A DNA stretch of 64,000 nucleotides from Candidatus Leptovillus gracilis (GTDB taxonomy: Bacteria > Chloroflexota > Anaerolineae > Promineifilales > Promineifilaceae). This document shows, one piece after another, positions 50,881-59,532 of the stretch (position 1 is its first letter; every line of letters starts with the position of its first letter). Below the pieces are notes generated by a model. The model had not been told where the DNA came from. It worked only from the letters and a program-made list of their open reading frames with translations, and did no database searches. Position numbers and translations under genes: made by a program. Where the stretch lies: contig JADJXA010000007.1 in assembly GCA_016716065.1 (NCBI GenBank), positions 186,001 through 250,000 on the forward strand, given 5' to 3'.

Positions 50881-51675
50881 ATGGGCATGACACGATACAA
50901 AGCTCTTTTTACTCTGCTCTTGATGTTCCTGGTCGCCTGTGCCCCGGCGACCCAATCTCAACCGGAAACAGCAACGGCCGTGCCCCCCACCGCTCTCGCC
51001 ACATTGCCCACCCATACGGCCGTGCCCTCCACCACCGCGCCGATGCCAGAACCGGCAACGGCCGTGCCCACTGAACCGGCGTCGCCCAGCTCACAGCCGC
51101 CAACTCCCGGCCCACAGCTGCCAACTCCCGGCCCGCAAATCGTCGCCGGTCGCACCGCGGAAGGCGCCTTCTTCTATGGCAATCCCGATGCGGCGGTGAC
51201 GATGATAGACTATTCCGACTTCCTCTGAGGCAGCTGCCGTGCCTACGTGTTAGGCACAGAGCCAGACATCATCCGCGATTTTGTCGTCTCAGGGCAGGTC
51301 AAGCTGGTCTTTTGGCCGGTCATCAACCACGGCAACCCCAGCGTTTACGCCACCCTCACGGCCCACTGCGCCGGTGCGCAAAACCCCAACTTCTTTTGGG
51401 CGCTGCACAAATACTTATTTGAAAATCAAGCTGATTTATGGCGCGCTGATCGCGATTATTTTGTCAACACTGCCGTCTCCTTTGGCGTAGATCAGGCTGA
51501 ATTTGAAAGCTGCTACGATGGCCCCGACGAATTGGCCCAGGTAATGGACCTGGACAACCTGCGCCGTCAGCGGGGCATCTTTAGCCAGCCCCAATTCGAC
51601 ATCAACGGCCTCATTTTTGTCGGGGCGCAGCGCTACGATGCCTTTGCCGAGGCGATCAACGACAGATTGAAGTGA
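50881..51675 (+). CDS. Candidate selenoprotein: DsbA-like thioredoxin-fold lipoprotein with UxxC active site
   Basis: If the TGA at 51226-51228 is read through, the product is 264 residues. A signal peptide with lipobox (LLLMFLVAC), a Thr/Pro-rich linker (with a 21-bp repeat encoding PTPGPQ-type heptads) and then a COG1651/DsbA-type domain: FFYGNPDAAVTMIDYSDFL-U-GSCRAYV, VKLVFWPV, AHCAGAQN, cis-Pro region GIFSQPQFDINGLIFVGAQ. The family has CPxC where this has TGA-G-S-C, i.e. Sec116 and Cys119. A 7-bp hairpin (51239-51257) 17 nt after the TGA fits a SECIS. TGA is a normal stop elsewhere in this window (ribX, ribY, ubiE). Likely an exported thiol oxidoreductase. A plain TGC-to-TGA nonsense mutation is the rival view. 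Confidence 0.75.
51229..51257 (+). promoter_or_regulatory. Putative bacterial SECIS element
   Basis: Starts right after the TGA. Stem GTGCCTA/TAGGCAC (51239-51245 with 51251-51257), loop CGTGT with G as its second base, 17 nt between TGA and loop. Published bacterial SECIS patterns, as I recall them, want 16-37 nt and a G in the first two loop bases. A 10-bp palindrome (51229-51238) lies between. Confidence 0.6.
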
Positions 51676-51697
51676 CCCAAGCGTAAACAGGCAGCAA

Positions 51698-52246
51698 ATG
51701 GCCCAAGAGATAGAAAGTCGGCGGATTGTCGTGGTGGGCACTTCTGGCTCCGGCAAAACGACCTGCGCTCAGGAAATTGCCCGGCGACAAGGCTGCCCTC
51801 ATATCGAGCTTGATTCTCTCCACTGGCTGCCCAACTGGACGCCAGCGCCCATCGAGTCGTTTCGGCAGCAGGTGACAGAGGCATTAACGGCCGTTACCTG
51901 GGTTACAGATGGCAACTACAGCAAAGTACGCGACATTGTCTGGGGCCGCGCCGATACACTGGTCTGGTTAGATTATCCGCTGCCGCTCATCATGTGGCGG
52001 CTGCTGCGCCGCGGTGTGCGGCGCGTCGGCCGCCGGGAACCGTTGTGGAATGGCAACCAGGAAACCTGGCGCGGCCTCTTTTTTAGCCGCGACTCCTTGT
52101 TTCTGTGGGCGCTGCAAACCCACCAACGACACAGACGTGAATACCCCCTGCTGCTTACCCAGCCAGCTTACGCCCATTTGCGGGTCCACCGGCTGCCCAC
52201 ACCCCGCCAGACAACACGCTGGCTGCAAGAGACGTGGGGCGAATAG
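51698..52246 (+). CDS. P-loop nucleoside/topology-modulation-like kinase
   Basis: 182 residues. Walker A VVVGTSGSGKTTCAQEIA, then HIELDSLHWLPNWTPAP and WVTDGNYSKVRDIVWGRADTLVWLDYP (key DGNYSKVRDIVW and VWLDYP). This set of motifs is that of FlaR/topology-modulation proteins, small adenylate-kinase-like NTPases of uncertain substrate. It follows the selenoprotein candidate by 22 bp, so the two are probably cotranscribed. Confidence 0.8.
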   Translation: MAQEIESRRIVVVGTSGSGKTTCAQEIARRQGCPHIELDSLHWLPNWTPAPIESFRQQVTEALTAVTWVTDGNYSKVRDIVWGRADTLVWLDYPLPLIMWRLLRRGVRRVGRREPLWNGNQETWRGLFFSRDSLFLWALQTHQRHRREYPLLLTQPAYAHLRVHRLPTPRQTTRWLQETWGE

Positions 52247-52307
52247 ACGGCCGTTTCCGCCACTCGTCTCCCCTTTCCAAGTACCGTATACTTCTGCCAG
52301 TCAAAAT

Positions 52308-52328
52308 CAGTAAGCAGTGACCACTGAC
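52308..52328. repeat. Short heptamer repeat
   Basis: Units cagtaag, cagtgac and cactgac. Three units before the SDR gene. Confidence 0.6.
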
Positions 52329-52357
52329 CCCTAAACACCCCTCAGTCGGAGCAGCGC

Positions 52358-53020
52358 ATGGAGCAAAATCTGATTCATAAAATCGCCATCGTCACCGGAG
52401 CCGGCCAGGGCATTGGCGCAGCCATTGCCCACGCCCTGGCTGCCGCCGGGGCCAAAGTAGCCGTCAACGACATCAATCCCGACCGCGCCGAACGGGTGGC
52501 TGCGTCCATTCGCGCCGCCGGCGGGCAGGCAATCGGCGTCCACGCCGATGTCGCCAATAAATTCCAATGCTCACATCTGGTGGAGACCACCCGCGCCGAG
52601 TGGGGACGGCTGGATATTTTGGTCAACAACGCGGCCGTGAAACCCAAAGCCACCATCCTAAAAATGGATGAATGGGAGTGGCAGCGCACGCTGGATGTGA
52701 ACCTGAAGGGGGCCTTTTTTATGAGCCAGTTTTGCGGCCGGGTGATGGCCGACGAGAACGGCGAACGGGGTGGGCTTATCATCCATATCAGCTCCACCGC
52801 CGGGGTCGCCGAGCCGCTGGCCGACCATGCCGCCTACGCCGCCAGCAGAGCCGGGCTGCTCGGCTTTGCCCGCGAGTGCGCCCGCGAGTTTGCCGCTTAT
52901 GGCATTCAAGTTCATGCCCTGACAGCCCAGGAACCAATGGACGCAACGGCCGTCGCCCAATCTGTGCTGGCTTTGTGTAGCGATGGGGGAAGGGAGACGG
53001 CCGTTCACATTCCCCACTGA
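52358..53020 (+). CDS. Short-chain dehydrogenase/reductase with altered active site
   Basis: 220 residues, about 30 shorter than most classical SDRs. NAD(P)-binding TGAGQGIGAAIAHAL, NNAAVKP (from the NNAG motif), catalytic Ser in IHISSTAG and Tyr in AAYAASRAGLLG are present. The usual YxxxK is YAASR, so the catalytic lysine is arginine (codon AGA, one change from AAA). The C-terminal part after VHALTAQEP is short and lacks the substrate loop and PG motif. It may have weak or changed activity. GGAGC ribosome site. Confidence 0.82.
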   Translation: MEQNLIHKIAIVTGAGQGIGAAIAHALAAAGAKVAVNDINPDRAERVAASIRAAGGQAIGVHADVANKFQCSHLVETTRAEWGRLDILVNNAAVKPKATILKMDEWEWQRTLDVNLKGAFFMSQFCGRVMADENGERGGLIIHISSTAGVAEPLADHAAYAASRAGLLGFARECAREFAAYGIQVHALTAQEPMDATAVAQSVLALCSDGGRETAVHIPH

Positions 53021-53137
53021 CCCGCAACTATGCGCCCGTCGCCACGTAATATGATGCGTGGCGCACACAACGACTCGTCAGGAGACTCAAAGGTGATTAC
53101 CATCAGCCCTGATGGTAGTTACAGCGGCAAAGTAACT

Positions 53138-53812
53138 ATGACCGAACCCATCATTATCGTTGAGGACATTCACAAATCCTACCTCATGGGCAAAGAAGCA
53201 GTGCCCGCCCTGCGCGGCGTATCGCTGGAAATCCAGCGCGGCGAAATCGTCTGCCTGATGGGTCCAAGCGGCTCCGGCAAGACCACCCTGCTCAACATCA
53301 TCGGTGGCCTGGACGAACCAAGCCGCGGCCATATCATCGTCGAAGACGCCAACCTCGTCTCCCTGAACGAAAACGAACTCGCTCGCCTGCGCCTGCAAAA
53401 AATGGGCTTCATCTTCCAAAACTACAACCTGCTTGGCAACTTCACCGCCCAGGAAAATGTGGAATCGCCGATGGTGCTGGCGAAAATCGGCCGCCGCGAA
53501 CGGCAGCAGCGCGCCCGCGACCTGCTGCAAAAAGTAGACCTGGGCGACCGCGCCCACCACTATCCCAGCGAACTATCCGGCGGGCAGCAGCAGCGTGTGG
53601 CTATCGCCCGCGCTCTGGCCAACAACCCGCCCATCCTCATTGGCGACGAGATGACCGGCGACCTGGATTCTGTCAGTGGGTTTGCCATCATGGAACTGGT
53701 AGCCGGGCTGAACCGCGAAGGCATGACCGTTGTTTATGTCACCCACGACCCGCGCATGGCCGCCTTCGCCAGCCGCACCATCGAGCTACGCGATGGCAAA
53801 ATTCTGGAATAA
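53138..53812 (+). CDS. LolD/MacB-type ABC transporter ATP-binding protein (second system)
   Basis: 224 residues from the ATG at 53138, where similarity begins (MTEPIIIVEDIHKSY); the open frame extends upstream to 53030 with an unrelated sequence. Walker A MGPSGSGKTTLLNIIGG, Q-loop GFIFQNYNLLGNFTA, signature LSGGQQQRVAIARAL, H-loop YVTHD. Walker B reads ILIGDEMTGDLDS, with Met where Pro is nearly always found. It feeds the permease encoded next. Confidence 0.9.
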   Translation: MTEPIIIVEDIHKSYLMGKEAVPALRGVSLEIQRGEIVCLMGPSGSGKTTLLNIIGGLDEPSRGHIIVEDANLVSLNENELARLRLQKMGFIFQNYNLLGNFTAQENVESPMVLAKIGRRERQQRARDLLQKVDLGDRAHHYPSELSGGQQQRVAIARALANNPPILIGDEMTGDLDSVSGFAIMELVAGLNREGMTVVYVTHDPRMAAFASRTIELRDGKILE

Positions 53813-53816
53813 TCTT

Positions 53817-53870
53817 GGATTTCGGATGTCTGAATGAGCGTTCCGACATCCGAAATCCGAAATCCGAAAT
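53817..53870. repeat. Heptamer repeats forming a 14-bp inverted repeat
   Basis: GGATTTCGGATGTC (53817-53830) and its exact complement (53845-53858), 14-nt loop, then two extra ccgaaat units. Sits between the ATPase stop and the permease ATG. Confidence 0.8.
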
Positions 53871-53873
53871 TTC

Positions 53874-56654
53874 ATGGTTCTCAAATACGTTCTCAAGAAC
53901 TTCTCCCGGCGCAAAGTACGCACGATTTTGCTGATTTTGTCGCTGCTGGTCAGCACTGGGCTGATTGTGACGATGAGCGCCACAGTGGAAACGGTGCGCC
54001 AGAACAATGTGGACCTCATCGCCAGCGCAGTGGGCCGGTATGACATCGGCATCTACAAGAGCGATACCAGCCTGGAGCCGTTTCTGGTGGTGAGCCAGGT
54101 GACGCCCCAGGTGTTGGCGGCCAATGAACGGGTAACGGCCGTTTACCCCCGCATCGAAACCGAAGTCGAACTCAACGTCAACGGCGTCATCGGCCGCGGC
54201 ACACTGCTGGCCCTGGACCCAGATGTTGACAACATTGGTTTTGTGGATGTGCTAGACGGCCGTTACCAACTCGGCGCCAATCAGGCCGCCATTCTTGAGG
54301 AAACCGCCCGCAACTTCGGCCTCAAAGTCGGCGACACGCTCGACGTGTCTTACAGCTTCCCGCTGCCCCGCGAAATAGGGCAAGAAGCCCTGGCCGGGGC
54401 CAGTGCGCGCCGCACCACAGAGCGGTTTACCATCACCGCCATTGTGCGGCAGGATGGCGTTACCGGCAGCGGCGTGCGCAGCGGCCTCATCATTGCCCTC
54501 AGCGACGCCCAGGCGTGGCTCAATCTGCCCGACCGCGCCCAACAACTGGTCGCCACCATAGACCCCACCCTCTACGAAACCAACAACGCCGAAATCGCCG
54601 CCCTGCGCGTGCGCGATGTGGTACGCAGCGTGCAGCAGCAGTTAGGCGACGACTACGCCTTCAGCCTCAACAAGGCCAGCGCTCTGGATGGCGCATCGCA
54701 AGGCTTCCTGGCCGTGCAGGCCCTCATCAACACCTACGGCCTCATCTCCCTGGGGGTGGTCGGGCTGCTGGTGCATACCCTGGTGATGACCAACGTGCAA
54801 GAGCAGCGCCGCGACATGGCTGTGCTGCGCATTCTGGGCGGCGAGCGCCGCCTGCTTTTTGGCTTGGTTATCGCCGAAGTATTGGTCATCGGCGCGATTG
54901 GCGTGGGCTTGGGTGTATGGCTGGGGCAGCTTATCACCGCCACCATTGTTGTGCCCATCATCAAAGCCCAGATGATGCAGGCAGGGCTGAATTCTACCCT
55001 TGCGCCGCAGGTGACATTGAGCGCCATCTTACCGGCGGTCGTTGCCGCCTTTGTGGTGCTGGTCCTCAGCAGCCTGAAACCGGCCCAAGACGCGGCACAC
55101 ACAAAGGTGATGCACGCCATCAACCCCGGCGTGGCCGACAACATCCAGCTTGAAGATTTGGCCCAACTGCGCGAGCGCCGCCCCGACGCCAAACTCTTCC
55201 TGGCCGGGCTGGCGCTGATGCTCATTTTCGCCCTCATCGCCGGTTTTGAGGTGGTAGATGCCTTTGGCGGCCCGGCGCTGGAGGTGATGTTTGTCTTGCT
55301 GGCGCTGGGACTGCTGGTGTTGGGCTTGGGCCTGATGTTTTTCATCACCACCATCCCCTTTGAGCGGTTGGTGCTGTTTGTGATGGGGCTGATATTCCCC
55401 CGCCTGACCTACTTTGCCCGGCGCAATGTGGGGCGGGGGCAGCTGCGTAATACGCTGATTTCGCTGCTGGTATTGTTCAGCGGCGTGCTGCCCAGTTTTT
55501 TGGCGACACAGTTGGCGCTGGAAAACGCCAATTACGAGACGAGCGTGAAGCTGGATATGGGCGCGCCGGTGAACGTGACCTCCTTTGCTTATTGGAACCG
55601 CGACAATACACGAGACCGGATTCGCCCCAGTTTCCTGGATGAGGAGCTGCGCACTGTGCCGGGGTTGGGGCAGATGGTGGGCGTAAGCTATGGCTATTCT
55701 TCGCGGGCAGCGGACCCGGTGGGGCTGCGTTCGGCGGGGGTGACGGTGGTGGGGGTGAACGGCCGTCTCCCCGATGTGCTTTTTCCCGATATGATGGAGT
55801 TTGCCGCCGGTGGACCAGAATCGCTCACGCAGATGTTGGATGATCCAACGGCCGTTATCATCAGCGAAGGGCTGGCCCAGCATCTGGTACTCGAATTGGG
55901 CGACGTGGTGAATCTGACTGGCGAAGGGCTGGACCACACTGTACCGGCGCGCATCGTGGGCATTGCCCGGCGTATCCCCGGCTTCGACGCCATCGGCCGC
56001 AGCCGCCTGGACGCCATGAACGGCAGCGCCGTACTCATGTCGTTGGACGGTTTTCGCAGCCTGATAACCAAACTCGACGCGCCCCTGCCGCCGCCCGACG
56101 ACCCCATCTTCACCCAGGTGTTGGCGACCCTGATGCCCGACGCCGATGTGGATGCCACCGCCACCGAAATGGGCGAACGCTATGGCCTGGATTATGGCTT
56201 CTGGACGCGCTTTCTGGAAATTCAACTGAAAATGAATGCCCAGGCGCAGGCGACGCAGCGCATTTTCCTGCTGGTGCTGACGGTGATTTCCTTCACAACG
56301 GCCGTTTTCGGCGTGTTTGCCGTCATTTACGTCACCATCTACGCCCGGCGGGTGGAGATTGGCATGTTGAAGGCGGTCGGGATGCTGCGCCGCGAGCTGA
56401 CCGGGATGCTGGTGGTGGAAGCCATCACCATGACGTTGGGCGCGGCGCTGGCCGGCATCGCCGCCGGGGCCAGCATGGGCTACGTCTCGTTTTATGGGCA
56501 GCGCGCCTTGCAGCAGCTGCCTACCACCTTCGCCGTAGACACAACCGTGATGCCCTTCATCGTCATCATGGTCGTGCTGGCGAGTGTCCTGGGTGCGGCC
56601 TTCTCTGCCCGCCGCATTGTCAAAAAACAGGCGGTGGATATTTTAAGAATGTAG
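53874..56654 (+). CDS. Large FtsX-like ABC transporter permease (second system)
   Basis: 926 residues. Same two-FtsX layout as the protein at 2380-4776, but longer: N-terminal helix (about 14-34), large extracytoplasmic domain (about 45-285), helices at about 285-410, an extra pair (about 440-510), a second large domain (about 540-790) and three C-terminal helices. Coupling-type motifs AVLRILGGERRLLFG and GMLKAVGMLRRELTG are visible. Starts 61 bp after its ATPase. With the adaptor lipoprotein next it makes a MacB-like exporter; substrate unknown. Confidence 0.88.
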   Translation: MVLKYVLKNFSRRKVRTILLILSLLVSTGLIVTMSATVETVRQNNVDLIASAVGRYDIGIYKSDTSLEPFLVVSQVTPQVLAANERVTAVYPRIETEVELNVNGVIGRGTLLALDPDVDNIGFVDVLDGRYQLGANQAAILEETARNFGLKVGDTLDVSYSFPLPREIGQEALAGASARRTTERFTITAIVRQDGVTGSGVRSGLIIALSDAQAWLNLPDRAQQLVATIDPTLYETNNAEIAALRVRDVVRSVQQQLGDDYAFSLNKASALDGASQGFLAVQALINTYGLISLGVVGLLVHTLVMTNVQEQRRDMAVLRILGGERRLLFGLVIAEVLVIGAIGVGLGVWLGQLITATIVVPIIKAQMMQAGLNSTLAPQVTLSAILPAVVAAFVVLVLSSLKPAQDAAHTKVMHAINPGVADNIQLEDLAQLRERRPDAKLFLAGLALMLIFALIAGFEVVDAFGGPALEVMFVLLALGLLVLGLGLMFFITTIPFERLVLFVMGLIFPRLTYFARRNVGRGQLRNTLISLLVLFSGVLPSFLATQLALENANYETSVKLDMGAPVNVTSFAYWNRDNTRDRIRPSFLDEELRTVPGLGQMVGVSYGYSSRAADPVGLRSAGVTVVGVNGRLPDVLFPDMMEFAAGGPESLTQMLDDPTAVIISEGLAQHLVLELGDVVNLTGEGLDHTVPARIVGIARRIPGFDAIGRSRLDAMNGSAVLMSLDGFRSLITKLDAPLPPPDDPIFTQVLATLMPDADVDATATEMGERYGLDYGFWTRFLEIQLKMNAQAQATQRIFLLVLTVISFTTAVFGVFAVIYVTIYARRVEIGMLKAVGMLRRELTGMLVVEAITMTLGAALAGIAAGASMGYVSFYGQRALQQLPTTFAVDTTVMPFIVIMVVLASVLGAAFSARRIVKKQAVDILRM

Positions 56655-56670
56655 ATGGGGATTGGGGATT
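56655..56670. repeat. Short heptamer repeat
   Basis: tggggat twice, then a partial unit, right after the permease stop and before the adaptor ATG at 56676. Confidence 0.5.
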
Positions 56671-56675
56671 ACGCT

Positions 56676-57953
56676 ATGAACAACAAACACACCCTTCTTT
56701 TTGTCGTCTTGGTTTTGCTGTTGGCGGGTTGCACGCAGCGGTTGGGACGCGGGCTGCCGGTGGCGGAGGAGGCCACGGCCGTTGCCGACCCCAACGCCCC
56801 CACCGCCACGCCGCGCCCAACCAGTGCGCCGGCCGCCGCATCTACCGTATTGGCCGATGGGCAGTTGGTGGCTGTGCAGACATCCCTGGCGCTGAGCTTT
56901 GAAGCCAACGGCCGTTTACTGGAACTCAACGTCCGCCCCGGCGATACAGTGGCGGCCGGCGATGTCCTCGCCACGCTGGACGACAGCGGCCTGCAAGAAG
57001 CCATCGCCAGCGCCGATTTGCAGGTGGCGCAGGCGCAGAACAGCCTGGCCCAGTCGCAGCTAAGTCTGGACGATTTGCTGAACTGGCAGGCGGATGAAAC
57101 GGCCGTCGCCCTGGCCCAGGCCAACGTCAGCGCCGCCCAGACCGCCTACGATAATGCCCGCACCAGCGACGCCGCGTCGGGCAACAGCCTGACCTCGGCG
57201 CGCATCAACCTGGAGCAGGCGCAGCGCCAACTGGCCGACGCCCAAAAAGCGTACAACACCGCCTATGATCCCGGCCGGGAGTGGGAGTTGGGGCTGCCGG
57301 GCTACAAGGAGCAGTTGGAAGCAGAGCGTAATGGCGCCAGCCGCAGCCTGACCTTTGCCCAAGAGAATCTGACAGTGTCTCAGGCGCAGTACAATCTGGC
57401 GGTGGCCGGGTTAAACAATGATACGGCCGTTTCCGCCAGCGCCTCCCTCATTAATGCCCAACAAGCCCTCAGCCAAACCCTGGCCGGTCCTAAGCCATCG
57501 GAAATTGCCGCTGCCCGCTTGCGTCTGGAGCAGGCCGAAATCTCCCTGGCCCAGGCGCAATTTAGCCTGATGCAGGCGCAAAACGCCTTGAGCAAAGCGC
57601 AGCTAATCGCCCCCTGGCCAGGTACGGTGCTGTCGGTGGAAGTCGCGCCCGGCGCGATGGTCGCCGCCGGGACGCCCATCGCCACCCTGCTGGACACCGA
57701 CCAACTGCAATTCCAGACCACCAACCTGAGCGAACGAGACCTGGAAAGTATTCAACCTGGGCAAAAGGCAAAGATCACCCTGAAGGCGTTTCCGACACAG
57801 CCTATCTATGGCGTGGTGGCCGGGATTGGGCCGCAGGCGGCCGGCGTGGTGGGGGATGCGGCCGTGTTCACCGTGCAAATCAACCTGGATGATACGGACC
57901 TGGACCTGCGCCCCGGCATGACCGGCCGGGTGGAGATTGTGGGGGAGTCGTGA
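56676..57953 (+). CDS. HlyD-like adaptor lipoprotein (second system)
   Basis: 425 residues from the ATG at 56676; an upstream start would add seven repeat-encoded residues. Lipobox LLVLLLAGC at about residue 19, a Thr/Pro linker, lipoyl half GRLLELNVRPGDTVAAGDVLATLD, long coiled coil (about 105-300), LIAPWPGTVLSVEVAPGAMVAAG and a beta-barrel ending LRPGMTGRVEIVGE. A membrane-fusion protein anchored by lipid rather than by a helix, which differs from the copies at 5724 and 7230. Confidence 0.87.
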   Translation: MNNKHTLLFVVLVLLLAGCTQRLGRGLPVAEEATAVADPNAPTATPRPTSAPAAASTVLADGQLVAVQTSLALSFEANGRLLELNVRPGDTVAAGDVLATLDDSGLQEAIASADLQVAQAQNSLAQSQLSLDDLLNWQADETAVALAQANVSAAQTAYDNARTSDAASGNSLTSARINLEQAQRQLADAQKAYNTAYDPGREWELGLPGYKEQLEAERNGASRSLTFAQENLTVSQAQYNLAVAGLNNDTAVSASASLINAQQALSQTLAGPKPSEIAAARLRLEQAEISLAQAQFSLMQAQNALSKAQLIAPWPGTVLSVEVAPGAMVAAGTPIATLLDTDQLQFQTTNLSERDLESIQPGQKAKITLKAFPTQPIYGVVAGIGPQAAGVVGDAAVFTVQINLDDTDLDLRPGMTGRVEIVGES

Positions 57954-57960
57954 TTTGAAG

Positions 57961-58002
57961 TTCGTAAGCCGTGAGCCGTAAGCCCTAACCCGTAGGCCGT
58001 TG
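57961..58002. repeat. Heptanucleotide repeat after the adaptor gene
   Basis: Six units of gccgtaa-type in register. The following 58003-58107 stretch shows no gene. Confidence 0.75.
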
Positions 58003-58107
58003 GCAAAGTTTTGCGGATTATTGGACATGGGCAGGTTCAACGGCGCGTCAGGGCAATCGCATACTGGCTAAAACAGACGCCATAGCAGCACGCTTGAGGA
58101 TTTGGCC

Positions 58108-59532
58108 CTAATAAGCGCCGCGGCCAAATAGGGCGTGGGGAACGGTTTGCAGCAAGATACGGATGTCCAGCGAGAGCGACCAGTTCTCGATGTAGTAAAT
58201 ATCCAGCAGGCACAATTCGTCGAAGGTCAGGTCGGCGCGGCCGCTGACCTGCCACAGGCCGGTCAGCCCGCCGATGACCGTCAGCCGTTGGCGATGCCAG
58301 GGTTTGTACTGTTCCACCTCTTCTGGCAGCGGTGGGCGGGGTCCCACCAGGCTCATCGTCCCTTGCAGCACATTGATCAACTGCGGCAGTTCGTCCAGGC
58401 TGGTGCGGCGGATAAAGCGGCCAACCCGCGTCAGGCGGGGATCGTCCTTGATTTTGAACAGCGGCCCATCGGCTTCGTTCAGCGCTTGCAGCGCCTCTTT
58501 TTGCTGTTCGGCGTCTATCACCATCGAGCGAAACTTGTACATCTTGAAGAGCTTGCCACCACGACCCACCCGCGCGCCAGAATAAATAACCGGCCCCGGC
58601 GAATCTAACTTGATGGCGATGGCGATGACCAGACCTACCAGCAGCGATGGAACCGCCAGAATCGCCATAACAGCCAGGTCCATGACCCGCTTGAGGAAGC
58701 GCTCGAAGCGATTAATGCTGATTTCTCTTTCGCCTAAAATGGGGATACCGGCCATGTTGGTGAATTCCACCCGATGCAGGCTGATTTGCAGCAGGTCCGG
58801 GACGGCCTGGACGCGCACCCCATGCGCCTGACAAATGTTCAGCAGGCGCACCGTTTCCTGGTGCATTTCGCCGGGCAGGGCGATAAAAACGGAGTGCAGG
58901 TTGGGCAGTTCCTTGAGGACGTTCTCTAAATCCTGGTAAGGCCCCAGGTGGGGGATGAGTCCCAGACCAATGTTGTTTTCGCGGCTGCCATCTACCAGGT
59001 AGCCGATGGCCTGGTAGCCCAGGTCGCGGCGGGCCAGGAGGGTGCGGATGAGGCTGCGGCCGGTTTCGCCGGAACCGATAACCAGGACGCGGTCCACCCA
59101 ACGGCCGTGCCGGTACATTGTCGCCAGTATCCAGCGGCGCAGCAGCCGGGCGGCCCCCACAAACAACACCACAAACAGAAAAATCCAAAACAACATCAAC
59201 CGGGAAAAGGGGCCTTCCGGCTGCAAAAAGAAGGTGACGGCCATCATCAGGACAACGGCCGTCGCTGTCGCCGACGCCACCCGTGAGATTTCATCTACCC
59301 AGAACTCGCCGCGCCGCCGAATCCACACCCGTGACTGCGAAAAGGTGAAGATGAGCAGCAAGTTGAGGATGATCTGTTGGCCCAGGTAACGGCCGTATGG
59401 CTCAAAAAATTGCTGCGGCACAGGCAAAAACCACTGAAAGCGATAACGGGCTATGTAAGCAGCTAGAAAGCCCAGGTTGATTAAAATCAAATCGCTAACG
59501 ATGGTGACAAGGCGAATGCGGCGGGTTCTCAT
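58108..59532 (-). CDS. Undecaprenyl-phosphate sugar phosphotransferase (WbaP-type)
   Basis: 474 residues from the ATG at 59532, fixed by an ATGA overlap with the upstream glycosyltransferase. Four or five N-terminal helices, a CoA-binding-like Rossmann domain (VLVIGSGETGRSLI), another helix, and the bacterial sugar transferase domain: KRVMDLAVMAIL, KMYKFRSMVIDAEQ, RRTSLDELPQLINVL and LVGPRPPLPEEVEQY. This enzyme starts exopolysaccharide or O-unit synthesis by moving a sugar-1-phosphate onto undecaprenyl phosphate. Confidence 0.92.
   Translation of the reverse strand: MRTRRIRLVTIVSDLILINLGFLAAYIARYRFQWFLPVPQQFFEPYGRYLGQQIILNLLLIFTFSQSRVWIRRRGEFWVDEISRVASATATAVVLMMAVTFFLQPEGPFSRLMLFWIFLFVVLFVGAARLLRRWILATMYRHGRWVDRVLVIGSGETGRSLIRTLLARRDLGYQAIGYLVDGSRENNIGLGLIPHLGPYQDLENVLKELPNLHSVFIALPGEMHQETVRLLNICQAHGVRVQAVPDLLQISLHRVEFTNMAGIPILGEREISINRFERFLKRVMDLAVMAILAVPSLLVGLVIAIAIKLDSPGPVIYSGARVGRGGKLFKMYKFRSMVIDAEQQKEALQALNEADGPLFKIKDDPRLTRVGRFIRRTSLDELPQLINVLQGTMSLVGPRPPLPEEVEQYKPWHRQRLTVIGGLTGLWQVSGRADLTFDELCLLDIYYIENWSLSLDIRILLQTVPHALFGRGAY

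Noticed and set aside
50881..51675. Genome-wide TGA reassignment (code 25 or 4)
   Set aside because: Many intact genes here end with TGA at the expected family length (ribX, ribY, ubiE), so TGA is a stop in general.
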